DNA from: JAXMEB01 sp046348545
Lineage (GTDB): Bacteria; Pseudomonadota; Gammaproteobacteria; Berkiellales; Berkiellaceae
Assembly (NCBI GenBank): GCA_046348545.1
Contig: JAXMEB010000006.1
Location: 1-64,000, forward strand
Direction of reading: 5' to 3'
Length of the DNA stretch: 64,000 nucleotides
Shown: one piece after another, positions 46,161 to 54,614 of the stretch
How positions within the stretch are numbered: position 1 is the first letter of the stretch
How the letters are laid out: every line of letters starts with the position of its first letter
Notes under the pieces: model-generated
Told to the model about the DNA's origin: nothing
The model's input: the letters and a program-made list of their open reading frames with translations, nothing else
Databases searched by the model: none
Position numbers and translations under genes: made by a program

Positions 46161-46283
46161 CTTGCAGGCTCCAATGAAGGTGGCAAAACAGCAGCGGTCA
46201 TGTTGAGTTTGATTGAAACCGCCAAGCAACAAGGCAATAATCCAGTAACTTATATAAAAGATTTATTTAACTCTACGAGCTAA
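46161..46283 (+). pseudogene. tnpC: IS66 TnpC C-terminal fragment
   Basis: LAGSNEGGKTAAVMLSLIETAKQQGNN.. is the conserved end of TnpC transposases. It is the continuation of the fragment ending at ~42450, displaced by 3.7 kb of later insertions, although the part holding the second Asp and Glu is missing. 46284-46402 is an AT-rich leader with GGAG before the next start. Confidence 0.85.
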
Positions 46284-46402
46284 CTCAGTTCATGCTGATT
46301 ATTTAGCAGAACTGCGATTTTGTAAGTTGCCAAGATTTTGATTGGGCTGTAGCATTCATGCGACATTTCGTCGTATGTAATCGAAGCTAAGGAGAAGTGA
46401 CA

Positions 46403-46900
46403 ATGGCAATGACGTACAATTTCGATAAGTTTAAAGCAGAAATACGTGAGGAAGATGCTGCTTTAAATAAAATACTCAACTGCGATCAATTTTCACGTCA
46501 GGATTATTTGAAAGCGACTGATGGTTTGGCTAAGGCGTTTGGAAAGCATAGCAATAGTGGCATTCATTATGGCTATAATAGTTATAAACAATATGTATAT
46601 GCGATGAATGCAATGAACGCTATTGTTGCAAACGATATTAATAGCGTTGAAGAAAATATGCGATTATCTGGGTTAACAAAAGACTCGAAAGTGTCATTCA
46701 CTTTCCAAGATGAGCCAAGGAATCCATATTCTGAAATGCAGCATCGTAACGGTAATGTTTCGAAAAGTATTTTACAGTTTGCTGAGGGGCGTGAACGGCC
46801 TGAAATAGTGCAGCTTCTAAATGAAAAATTTTCACCGACTGTCTCTGCACCTGAATCAAATTCAAATAATCAAATACGCAATGTTATGAGATTAGGATAG
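46403..46900 (+). CDS. hypothetical protein (165 aa)
   Basis: ATG at 46403 has GGAGAAG nine bases upstream, better than the GTG at 46397. The product is hydrophilic and mostly helical (MAMTYNFDKFKAEIREEDAAL...), with a Gly/Tyr/Asn-rich centre (SGIHYGYNSYKQYVYAMNAM) and a disordered tail. It has no signal peptide, membrane segment or known motif. A small, soluble, orphan protein of this kind among effectors could itself be secreted, but nothing in the sequence shows it. Confidence 0.55.
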   Translation: MAMTYNFDKFKAEIREEDAALNKILNCDQFSRQDYLKATDGLAKAFGKHSNSGIHYGYNSYKQYVYAMNAMNAIVANDINSVEENMRLSGLTKDSKVSFTFQDEPRNPYSEMQHRNGNVSKSILQFAEGRERPEIVQLLNEKFSPTVSAPESNSNNQIRNVMRLG

Positions 46901-46910
46901 CCTAATGGAA

Positions 46911-46936
46911 ACAAGGATTGCTTGCTCAATCCTTGT
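46911..46936 (+). terminator. hairpin after the hypothetical gene
   Basis: ACAAGGATT/AATCCTTGT with an 8-base loop lies 10 bases after the stop. The T-run comes only ~12 bases later, so termination is possible but not typical. Confidence 0.45.
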
Positions 46937-47019
46937 GCCTCGATCATCATTTTTACCAACTTGCGCGAAAGGCACCGTACTTTTAGTGCGGTGATGAAAG
47001 CGCGTCGTCCGCAGGACGA

Positions 47020-47433
47020 CTAGATAGGCGCTTGCTGTTGTCGAACATATTGTTTAATGACATCAAGTGGCGCACCACCACAACTTGCGGCAAAGTAGCT
47101 TGCACTCCAAAGCGCTGATTTAAAATACCGATTTGCGACTTCTGGATGATGTAATTTTAACTTTCTGCTCGAAACACCCTTGAGACTATTAACTAATTTG
47201 GATAAAGATGTTTTAGGCGGATAGTTGACGAGCAGATGAACATGGTCTTCCTCTCCGTCACATTCTACCAATTGAGCTTCAAAATCATTGCAAACTTTTT
47301 CAAATACGGCTTTTAAGGTTGGAAACATATATCGTTGGAGCACTTTGTATCGATACTTCGTGACGAAGACCAAATGCGCATGCAATTGAAAAACGCAATG
47401 TCTACCTGTTCTGTATGTTGTTGATTCACTCAT
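47020..47433 (-). CDS. tnpA: IS200/IS605 TnpA (copy 2)
   Basis: Identical to the protein at 38999-39412: HUH histidines in HVHLLV and Tyr in IKQYV. Divergent from tnpB with starts 7 bases apart. Confidence 0.95.
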   Translation of the reverse strand: MSESTTYRTGRHCVFQLHAHLVFVTKYRYKVLQRYMFPTLKAVFEKVCNDFEAQLVECDGEEDHVHLLVNYPPKTSLSKLVNSLKGVSSRKLKLHHPEVANRYFKSALWSASYFAASCGGAPLDVIKQYVRQQQAPI

Positions 47434-47440
47434 TGACCAA

Positions 47441-48517
47441 TTGTATAATCTTCGAGTGGAACAAACAAGAACATTGCGATTAAGGATTCGAGACAAGCAT
47501 GGGGCGCTACTCACACGGATGGCGCGTGATGTTAATTTTGTTTGGAATTATTGCAATGATTTGACCTATCGGATGTGGCGAGATAGAAAGCAATGGCCTT
47601 CTGGCTTTGATGTTCAAAAATACCTAAAAGGTAGCTCTGAGTTTTTTTCAATTGATAGTACGTGCATCCAACAAATTGCGGAAGAGCACGCCACAAGACG
47701 TCGGCAATTCAAAAAAAGTAAGCTTTGCTGGCGAGCATCAAAAGGAAGCAAACGCTCTTTAGGTTGGATTCCTTTCAAGAAAGGGGCTGCAACTTATAAA
47801 AATGGTTGTATCAAATATGCAGGTCAGTATTTTAGAGTGTGGGACAGTTATGGTCTGAGCCAGTTTGAATTCCGAGCCGGTAATTTTAGCCAAGATGCGA
47901 GAGGTCGCTGGTATTTCAATGTTGTCGTGAAGATTAATATTGAGGCTTCAACGGGCACTAAAGCAATTGGGATAGATTTGGGGTTGAAAGATGTGGCTGT
48001 CACCTCCATGGGAGAGCGCTTAGAGAACCGGCGCCACTACAAAGAATTAGAAGAGAAACTAAAGATTGCGCAGCGAGCTAATAAATCTACTCGCGTTAAA
48101 GCAATTCATGCAAAAATAAGAAACAGAAGAAAAGATGCTTTGCATAAATTTTCAACTAAATTAATTCAGGAAAATGCAATCATCTTTGTTGGCAATGTAA
48201 AAAGCCAACCTTTAACTCAAACTAAAATGGCCAAGTCTGTACTGGATGCAGGCTGGCATATGCTAAAAACTATGCTGGAATACAAATGCGCTGGCGCAGG
48301 TGTGGTTTTTCAAGAAATAGATGAAAAGTACACTACCCAAACCTGTTCTTCGTGCGGTGATAGACCGCCGGAGCGGCCGAAAGGTATCGCAGGGCTTGGA
48401 ATAAGAGAATGGACTTGTGGGAGCTGTGGTGAGCTACACGACCGCGACATCAATGCGGCCAAAAACATTCTCGCGCTGGGGCATCAGCGCCTCGCCGGAG
48501 GAATCCACAGCCTTTAG
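47441..48517 (+). CDS. tnpB: TnpB RNA-guided nuclease, intact (358 aa)
   Basis: TnpB proteins are RuvC-type nucleases guided by an RNA from the element's end and help keep the IS at its site. RuvC-I is AIGIDLGLKDVAV (Asp179). The zinc finger is TCSSCG...WTCGSCG (Cys302, 305, 326, 329). RuvC-III is HDRDINAAKN (Asp336). At the place of the usual RuvC-II glutamate (family ...vEdL...) this protein has IIFVGNVKS without Glu; QEIDEKYTTQ at 291-300 offers a possible relocated acid, as described for some TnpB branches. The start is TTG at 47441. Confidence 0.92.
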   Translation: MYNLRVEQTRTLRLRIRDKHGALLTRMARDVNFVWNYCNDLTYRMWRDRKQWPSGFDVQKYLKGSSEFFSIDSTCIQQIAEEHATRRRQFKKSKLCWRASKGSKRSLGWIPFKKGAATYKNGCIKYAGQYFRVWDSYGLSQFEFRAGNFSQDARGRWYFNVVVKINIEASTGTKAIGIDLGLKDVAVTSMGERLENRRHYKELEEKLKIAQRANKSTRVKAIHAKIRNRRKDALHKFSTKLIQENAIIFVGNVKSQPLTQTKMAKSVLDAGWHMLKTMLEYKCAGAGVVFQEIDEKYTTQTCSSCGDRPPERPKGIAGLGIREWTCGSCGELHDRDINAAKNILALGHQRLAGGIHSL

Positions 48518-48529
48518 GCTGCGGAGGAT
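48420..48529 (+). ncRNA. predicted guide (omega) RNA region at the tnpB 3' end
   Basis: In IS605 systems the guide RNA covers the tnpB 3' end and the element end, with the guide just outside. Here the stem-loop CAGCCTTTAGGCTG (48508-48521, extendable to 48505-48524) lies across the stop codon and close to the element boundary. This is predicted by position and structure only. Confidence 0.4.
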
Positions 48530-48620
48530 GTCAACCATACATCGTTCTTAGTTCTTACTCACTCAGCAAACAGCAAATAATCACGCGGGGCAAGTGATTG
48601 CAAAACGAAGCTGGGTGTGA

Positions 48621-48698
48621 TGAAATGCGTGGTTGTTAATTTTCCGGACGGTTACAACGAAGATAACGCTATTCCTGAGAATACCTATACTCAGGAGT
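48621..48698. repeat. IS66 right-end-like remnant, repeated at 56352-56430
   Basis: TTAATTTTCCGGACGGTTAC followed by a diverged ~45-base tail (GATAACGCTATTCCTGAGAA) recurs near 56370-56430. CCGGACGGTTAC resembles the IS66 terminal GGACGCTTAC. The gap 48535-48773 holds nothing else I can name. Confidence 0.5.
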
Positions 48699-48773
48699 GA
48701 ACTGCTCGGAGTTAAAGCTGAACGACCTTCTCGTACTAGGCAACCGCTCATTGAGCTTTTTTAGGCTAACAAA

Positions 48774-49919
48774 TTATTCTTCTCTTTGCCCACCAAAATA
48801 AAGATTAAGCGAGGTTTTAATAAGCGGATCAATGATCTTATATTGATCGATTTGACGTTCAATGTAATCTTTCTGTTCGAGGATCTGTAGTGCTTCAAGA
48901 ACAGATGGGCCGGTCATATTAACTAGCTTTTGGAATGTTTTGCCTGTAAACCTCTTCGAATAACCCGCAGCCATTGCCATTAGAACTTTTCGTTGGCCTG
49001 TGCTCAAGTTGGATAACTCACGAGCGGTCTCAAGCCTTTCTTCAACCAAGTATTCATGCCAGAATTCTTCTATATCATTCGAAGTAGGTGGCATAATTAA
49101 TGACGATTGCCATAACCTCGAGCATAAATTATTGACATAAAATGGGTGGCGCTCAGTTAAAGCGAATAGAGCTTTCAAAGCAGCAGCATTTAATTTTTTC
49201 CCCCATCTAATTTGCGAGAGCTTGTTTAAGTGAGCGACATAGTCATTCTCTGAAATATGATCTATTGTAATTCGATCGCATAATTTATATAAAGGTCTGG
49301 ATTTGTCAAAAAACATTTTACTTAATAAATGACGACTGCTCCCCGAAAAAACCATTGATAGATATTCTGATTCCTGAGCAACATGTCTTATTGCCCCCTC
49401 TATTGCTTTTCCCTCTGCAATTTCCCCAATTTCCTGAATTTCATCTAAAAACAATACTGCTCGAAGCTTTTTTTGTTTTAGGTAATCTTCTAATGCGAGT
49501 AAAGCTTCCATTACGTTAGTAGCTGGATCGCTATCATGATTAGGAACTAATGCAAGGTTGATCCCTTGTGTGCCTACTGTCCATTTGGAATTTGTTGTCT
49601 TAAAGTAATTGCGAATTATCCGCAATGTTTGTTCAACCGAATTGCTCGAGGTATTAAATATCATCTTAATACCTGACATAATTCTCTGCTCAATTCGTTT
49701 AGCATCAATGGCAACGAAAAGATCTGCCTCTCCATACGGCACATTCATCTCTTCTATCACATAGCGCACCAGGCTTGTTTTGCCATATCGTCGGGGGGAC
49801 ATCAATAATGTATGTTGCCCCCCTTTTATGTTTAGGGCCAATCGTTTTCTCTCTGATATGCGGTTACAAAAGGCCTCGCCTTTGGCTATTCCTCGTGGAA
49901 AAAAATTTTCGTATGCCAT
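48774..49919 (-). CDS. P-loop ATPase, paralogue of the gene at 6765
   Basis: ATG at 49919 (MAYENFFPRGIAKGEAFCNR) aligns with the start of the paralogue (378 vs 381 residues), although the frame is open farther upstream through a palindrome that should not be coding. Walker A is MSPRRYGKTSL, Walker B VLFLDEIQEI, and the sensor-like FSGSSRHLLSKMF is conserved. The C-terminus is a winged-helix-like unit. The two proteins share order and motifs but are well diverged, so they are old duplicates or separate acquisitions. Each has its own repeat-type site upstream. Partners are not evident. Confidence 0.8.
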   Translation of the reverse strand: MAYENFFPRGIAKGEAFCNRISERKRLALNIKGGQHTLLMSPRRYGKTSLVRYVIEEMNVPYGEADLFVAIDAKRIEQRIMSGIKMIFNTSSNSVEQTLRIIRNYFKTTNSKWTVGTQGINLALVPNHDSDPATNVMEALLALEDYLKQKKLRAVLFLDEIQEIGEIAEGKAIEGAIRHVAQESEYLSMVFSGSSRHLLSKMFFDKSRPLYKLCDRITIDHISENDYVAHLNKLSQIRWGKKLNAAALKALFALTERHPFYVNNLCSRLWQSSLIMPPTSNDIEEFWHEYLVEERLETARELSNLSTGQRKVLMAMAAGYSKRFTGKTFQKLVNMTGPSVLEALQILEQKDYIERQIDQYKIIDPLIKTSLNLYFGGQREE

Positions 49920-49954
49920 AGGTGCTCTCATTAAATTTTGTTGAAAGAAGTATA

Positions 49955-50000
49955 TTAGGGAGAAGCCTATTAGGCAATACCCTAATAGGCTTCTCCCTAA
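49955..50000. promoter_or_regulatory. perfect 20-bp inverted repeat between divergent genes
   Basis: TTAGGGAGAAGCCTATTAGG (49955-49974) and its exact complement (49981-50000) flank a six-base CAATAC loop. It lies 36 bases before the ATPase ATG and 23 bases before the divergent gene at 50023. A cruciform-forming operator is most likely; as RNA it would be a very stable hairpin, but no T-run follows. Confidence 0.8.
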
Positions 50001-50022
50001 TCGCAGCTCCATCCTTAAAAAA

Positions 50023-50499
50023 TTGCAACCCATTGAATATAAACAAAAAATAATTAAATTTAACCAAAAGTGCGGAATTCCTGGCGCATGGTTTATATTA
50101 GAAAATAAGCAAGATTATTTGAAAAAAATAACGGTTGACGAATCAATTGGCATAGAGAACTTATTTGAAAATGATAAATGCCCATTTTTCATACTTGAAG
50201 ACAGATGGTATATTAAGAAAAGTTTTATTGAGATAAGCCCTCATTGGAAATGTTGTGCGGATGCGCTAATGAATACCAATGGAAGCATGTTTGTGCTAGG
50301 GGTTTCATTTGCAAATGATGAACACATTATTGAATATTTGAGCAAAAGTAAATTTGATCATATCTATATATGCTATTTGCTCGAACCGCCAGATATTGCA
50401 GAAAAATGTGGTGTTATTGGTATAGACCCTGCTGAATTAGAAAAGAAAATAATATATGTTAAGATCGATCAAAACGTCATTTGGGAAAGTACTACTTAA
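50023..50499 (+). CDS. hypothetical protein (158 aa)
   Basis: The frame starts at a TTG (50023) without an obvious ribosome site. An upstream start could have been lost. The product (MQPIEYKQKIIKFNQKCGIP...) looks like a compact alpha/beta protein with many Cys and aromatic residues (HWKCCADALMNTNGSMFVLG). No motif or family is recognised. It is divergent from the P-loop ATPase across the 20-bp inverted repeat, so the two may be co-regulated. The IS4 copy begins 2 bases after the stop. Confidence 0.5.
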   Translation: MQPIEYKQKIIKFNQKCGIPGAWFILENKQDYLKKITVDESIGIENLFENDKCPFFILEDRWYIKKSFIEISPHWKCCADALMNTNGSMFVLGVSFANDEHIIEYLSKSKFDHIYICYLLEPPDIAEKCGVIGIDPAELEKKIIYVKIDQNVIWESTT

Positions 50500-50501
50500 T
50501 T

Positions 50502-51730
50502 CTCTGTACAGGACAAAACTATTTAGTTGGAAGGTCTACTTTTCTAGTAACTCGCTGAAATAAAAACAAAAAGTGTATAATCTCGATTGTCAAAAAAAGA
50601 GGTGTACACAATGTTTTCAATCAGCGAGTTAAAGGCCATTCTAAAGCCATATTTCAAAATCGACAATAGACGTCTCGACTGTTTAACCCAAATTTTAGTT
50701 GCCCTTATCACCGTCCGAACGGTTAATCTCGTCGAATTAGCACAAGCGATGATTACCGGTGGTGCTTTTGAAGCCCGCTACAAGCGCATAAGACGATTTT
50801 TAAAAGAATTTAATGCTTTCAGTTTTGAGACGCTTTCAAAATTTATTGCACAATATTTTTTGCCAAACAATTCAAAATGGCAACTAAGTATGGACAGAAC
50901 CAACTGGCAATGGGGCAAGGTTGATATTAATATATTGATGATTTCGGTAGTGTGTGGTTCTGTCGCCATACCGCTTATATGGAAATTTCTTCCCAAAAAG
51001 GGCAATTCAAATCTTGAAGAACGAGTGACTGTTGTAGAAAAATTCATTCACATTTTTGGGAACAGCATCATAGCTGATCTGGTTGCAGACAGGGAATTTG
51101 TCAGTGGTGAATGGTTCAAATGGCTGCTAGAAAAACAGATACCATTTACAATTCGGATCAAGAAAAATGCATTAGTAGATAGTTCAAAAGGTAATAACCT
51201 TCATGTACGCCGCTTATTTATCAATTTAAGGCCAGGGCAAACCCGATACTTGTGCAATAGGAAGGATATTTTTGGCGTGAATTTATGGCTAGCAGCCACG
51301 CGTGCAGAAGATGGTGAGTGGGTCATCGTAGCAAGCACTCACGAACCTGAGCATGCCTTGATGAGGTACAAAAAAAGATGGAACATAGAAACCCTGTTTG
51401 GTTTTTTAAAATCGAAAGGCTTCAACTTTGAAGACACGCATGTTACTTTACCTGAACGCTTGCATAATTTATTGTCGGTATTAACAATTGCTTTTTGCTT
51501 TGCTTACAAGGTGGGACAAATTATTGCAAAAGAGCAACCGATTAAAACCAAGAAGCATGGTCGATTAGAAAAAGTGTATTGAGACTCGGATTAGATTTTC
51601 TTCGTGAGCAATTTTTTAACATTGAGCGCTCGGTTGGTGGCTTCATAGGAAAAATAGCCTCAATTTTCAGTAAATACAGTTTCATTGATCTGGTCTTTTC
51701 AAGGAGCTAAGTGATTTGTCCGGTACAGAG
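50502..51730. mobile_element. IS4-family element, copy 2, no target duplication
   Basis: Same ends as copy 1 (CTCTGTACAGGAC ... CCGGTACAGAG). The flanks (ACTTAATT left, GTAAGACC right) are not duplicates, unlike copy 1, so the neighbours on its two sides were brought together by recombination or deletion. Confidence 0.9.
50611..51720 (+). pseudogene. IS4-family transposase, 3' frameshift
   Basis: ATG at 50611 (GAGGTG upstream) begins MFSISELKAILKPYFK. The frame is open through the whole DDE core: LSMDRTNWQWG, LVADREFVSGEWF and YKKRWNIETLFGFLK. It ends early at 51582 with RLEKVY because an A6 run is A5 here. Copy 1 shows that ~45 further residues should follow. The catalytic part is complete, so activity cannot be excluded. 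Confidence 0.88.
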
Positions 51731-52149
51731 GTAAGACCAATTTTTAATTTTTTGCATGTCCTCTAATGTTTTGATTTCTTTTTTGATTTTTCTAATGCGT
51801 ATTTTACAGCAATATTCAATTTTTCCGTATGATTTTTGTTCAGATTGATGATGCTCTATAATTTTATGGATTAATTCTTTTTGCAAACTAGACGGGATAT
51901 CATTTAGAATGAGTGCGCTATTTGATTTGCAATCGTATCCTAAAATGATACAGATTTTATTAGGATCAGATAAACATAAGTATCAGATATATATCTTTCA
52001 AGTGCATCTGGCATTGGCGCGCTATTTTTTAAAAAGCGCTCAATATCAGAAAAAATAAGCTGAAAATTTTGAATCACGTTTGGATTGAGTATTTGTACAA
52101 TCATAAAGGATCCAAGAACAACAAATAACAGGGTATCATTTGTTATCAC
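51731..52149 (-). pseudogene. unrecognised small gene, frameshifted and cut by IS4
   Basis: GTG at 52149 begins MITNDTLLFVVLGSFMIVQ, a membrane anchor. The product continues to YVYL and then shifts near 51968 into DPNKICIILGYDCKSNSALI... up to QKIKNW at the IS4 border. The result would be a ~140-residue protein with one N-terminal membrane helix and a helical, charged tail. No family is recognised. One base lost near 51968 and the IS4 boundary make it inactive. Confidence 0.5.
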
Positions 52150-52160
52150 ATTGTGATTAC

Positions 52161-52179
52161 AAATGACACATTGTCATTT
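52161..52179. promoter_or_regulatory. 8-bp inverted repeat upstream of the broken gene
   Basis: AAATGACA/TGTCATTT around CAT, 12 bases upstream of the GTG at 52149; operator-like. 52180-52489 is AT-rich and shows no gene. Confidence 0.4.
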
Positions 52180-52506
52180 GGGGTTCGATACTTCTGGATG
52201 CTGTTTCTGACAGGGTATACTATACTAATCTAGAGGATGTCTTTATTTGTAGATATGTTTTTGAGATGCAATTAAAAAAAGCCTGAAAAGGGTGCTTTAA
52301 ATCAACAGAAGAAGAAAAGTTATTCTTTTACTGCGCGTGTTTAATATCAATCACTATAAATTTTCTTTGAGCGCATTGATGAAAAACTAAGAGATTTGTT
52401 GAGCAAAATCTATCTTTGTAAAAGGTGATAAGTTCCTTTCAGCTCAAGCCTCAAAAGTTGTAGCAAGCGCCATAATCAACCCGCCTGAATTGACATCCTC
52501 CGCAGC

Positions 52507-53582
52507 CTAAAGGCTGTGGATTCCTCCGGCGAGGCGCTGATGCCCCAGCGCGAGAATGTTTTTGGCCGCATTGATGTCGCGGTCGTGTAGCTCACCACAG
52601 CTCCCACAAGTCCATTCTCTTATTCCAAGCCCTGCGATACCTTTCGGCCGCTCCGGCGGTCTATCACCGCACGAAGAACAGGTTTGGGTAGTGTACTTTT
52701 CATCTATTTCTTGAAAAACCACACCTGCGCCAGCGCATTTGTATTCCAGCATAGTTTTTAGCATATGCCAGCCTGCATCCAGTACAGACTTGGCCATTTT
52801 AGTTTGAGTTAAAGGTTGGCTTTTTACATTGCCAACAAAGATGATTGCATTTTCCTGAATTAATTTAGTTGAAAATTTATGCAAAGCATCTTTTCTTCTG
52901 TTTCTTATTTTTGCATGAATTGCTTTAACGCGAGTAGATTTATTAGCTCGCTGCGCAATCTTTAGTTTCTCTTCTAATTCTTTGTAGTGGCGCCGGTTCT
53001 CTAAGCGCTCTCCCATGGAGGTGACAGCCACATCTTTCAACCCCAAATCTATCCCAATTGCTTTAGTGCCCGTTGAAGCCTCAATATTAATCTTCACGAC
53101 AACATTGAAATACCAGCGACCTCTCGCATCTTGGCTAAAATTACCGGCTCGGAATTCAAACTGGCTCAGACCATAACTGTCCCACACTCTAAAATACTGA
53201 CCTGCATATTTGATACAACCATTTTTATAAGTTGCAGCCCCTTTCTTGAAAGGAATCCAACCTAAAGAGCGTTTGCTTCCTTTTGATGCTCGCCAGCAAA
53301 GCTTACTTTTTTGAATTGCCGACGTCTTGTGGCGTGCTCTTCCGCAATTTGTTGGATGCACGTACTATCAATTGAAAAAAACTCAGAGCTACCTTTTAGG
53401 TATTTTTGAACATCAAAGCCAGAAGGCCATTGCTTTCTATCTCGCCACATCCGATAGGTCAAATCATTGCAATAATTCCAAACAAAATTAACATCACGCG
53501 CCATCCGTGTGAGTAGCGCCCCATGCTTGTCTCGAATCCTTAATCGCAATGTTCTTGTTTGTTCCACTCGAAGATTATACAA
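52507..53582 (-). pseudogene. tnpB: TnpB nuclease, one homopolymer frameshift
   Basis: Differs from the intact copy by one missing base in the A7 run after ATRRRQFKK, which splits the frame near 53310. The RuvC and zinc-finger part (52507 to ~53300) is otherwise intact. Confidence 0.9.
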
Positions 53583-53589
53583 TTGGTCA

Positions 53590-54003
53590 ATGAGTGAATC
53601 AACAACATACAGAACAGGTAGACATTGCGTTTTTCAATTGCATGCGCATTTGGTCTTCGTCACGAAGTATCGATACAAAGTGCTCCAACGATATATGTTT
53701 CCAACCTTAAAAGCCGTATTTGAAAAAGTTTGCAATGATTTTGAAGCTCAATTGGTAGAATGTGACGGAGAGGAAGACCATGTTCATCTGCTCGTCAACT
53801 ATCCGCCTAAAACATCTTTATCCAAATTAGTTAATAGTCTCAAGGGTGTTTCGAGCAGAAAGTTAAAATTACATCATCCAGAAGTCGCAAATCGGTATTT
53901 TAAATCAGCGCTTTGGAGTGCAAGCTACTTTGCCGCAAGTTGTGGTGGTGCGCCACTTGATGTCATTAAACAATATGTTCGACAACAGCAAGCGCCTATC
54001 TAG
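53590..54003 (+). CDS. tnpA: IS200/IS605 TnpA (copy 3)
   Basis: Identical to the proteins at 38999 and 47020, with HUH and Tyr motifs intact. Confidence 0.95.
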   Translation: MSESTTYRTGRHCVFQLHAHLVFVTKYRYKVLQRYMFPTLKAVFEKVCNDFEAQLVECDGEEDHVHLLVNYPPKTSLSKLVNSLKGVSSRKLKLHHPEVANRYFKSALWSASYFAASCGGAPLDVIKQYVRQQQAPI

Positions 54004-54175
54004 TCGTCCTGCGGACGACGCGCTTTCATCACCGCACTAAAAGTACGGTGCCTTTCGCGCAAGTTGGTAAATGCAAAACTTAAAGCGCTTTTTAGTGGTA
54101 AAAAAAATTCGGCTGAACCTAAATAACCGATAATGTCTATTTTCGAGATCGTCTGACACAGTCACGCCTCCAGAC

Positions 54176-54352
54176 CTATCTAAACCCTCTTGCTCGCAAT
54201 AAAAGCTCTTTGAGAATAAAAATAGAAATTTGAAACCTGTCAGAAAGCCTATTATATTTTTTTGCTTTCTTGACCACAAAATAAATTATGCATATAAAAA
54301 CAAATATAAATGAAAATAGATAATATATATTTAAAGCTTCAGAGATATCCAT
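54176..54352 (-). CDS. small single-span membrane protein
   Basis: ATG at 54352 gives MDISEALNIYYLFSFIFVFICIIYFVV.. then a basic KKAKKYNR tail: a 58-residue protein with one membrane helix and positive-inside tail. A second frame overlaps farther left (to 54072) and is cut by IS605 copy 3, so this could be the start of a slightly longer frameshifted gene. The family is unknown. Confidence 0.4.
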   Translation of the reverse strand: MDISEALNIYYLFSFIFVFICIIYFVVKKAKKYNRLSDRFQISIFILKELLLRARGFR

Positions 54353-54353
54353 T

Positions 54354-54614
54354 TTAAATATTAATCCCATAATACGCTTTAATCACCGAGGGTGGCAGGC
54401 CATATGGGAAAACGGTGCTCGTGGCACCTGGTGGAAGCGCTTTCTTGCTGCTTTGAATTAGTTTTTCAAGAGGATGAAGATCGCGTTCCTCAGGAAAATA
54501 TTTATTTAATATATGACCAATGAGACATACGACCACATAAAGACCGTTTTTTGTTGTTCTAAATGCCCATTTAATTTTGGAGGAGTTCTTTGTTGATTTT
54601 TGAACCATATTCAT
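54354..54614 (-). CDS. hypothetical protein (86 aa)
   Basis: From ATG at 54614 the product reads MNMVQKSTKNSSKIKWAFRT... and ends SVIKAYYGINI. It contains one moderately hydrophobic stretch (GLYVVVCLIGHILNKYF). It overlaps the end of the ankyrin frame by 44 bases in another frame; it may be a separate gene or the true C-terminal part of a frameshifted ankyrin protein. No family is recognised. Confidence 0.4.
   Translation of the reverse strand: MNMVQKSTKNSSKIKWAFRTTKNGLYVVVCLIGHILNKYFPEERDLHPLEKLIQSSKKALPPGATSTVFPYGLPPSVIKAYYGINI

Larger units (their letters stand above)
40792..46283. mobile_element. IS66-family element split by later insertions
   Basis: The left end GTAAGCGTCCGAAA (40792) is the typical IS66 terminus. 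Then follow tnpA, tnpB and the first ~260 codons of tnpC. The end of tnpC reappears at 46161-46283. Between the halves lie a group II intron piece, IS3 copy 2 and an IS607 element. No matching right end is identified past 46283. Confidence 0.8.
46953..48529. mobile_element. IS200/IS605-family element, copy 2 (intact)
   Basis: Inverted relative to copies 1 and 3. Read in its own direction it follows TTGAC (GTCAA at 48530-48534 on the plus strand). It is the only copy with an uninterrupted tnpB. Confidence 0.92.
52495..54071. mobile_element. IS200/IS605-family element, copy 3
   Basis: Follows TTGAC at 52490-52494 and is in the same orientation as copy 1. It ends at AGTTGGTAAA (up to 54071) and truncates a small membrane-protein frame beyond it. 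Confidence 0.92.

Noticed and set aside
48535..48773. A possible small gene between IS605 copy 2 and the ATPase
   Set aside because: The sequence matches an IS66-end remnant repeated at 56352; no start or ribosome site is convincing.
49920..50033. N-terminal extension of the second P-loop ATPase (MGCNFLRMELRLGRS...)
   Set aside because: It would run through the 20-bp inverted repeat; the start at 49919 matches the paralogue in position and sequence.
54000..54060. Possible CRISPR-like repeats near the IS605 ends
   Set aside because: The repeated hairpins are the same IS end in three copies; no spacer-repeat periodicity and no cas genes occur in the window.
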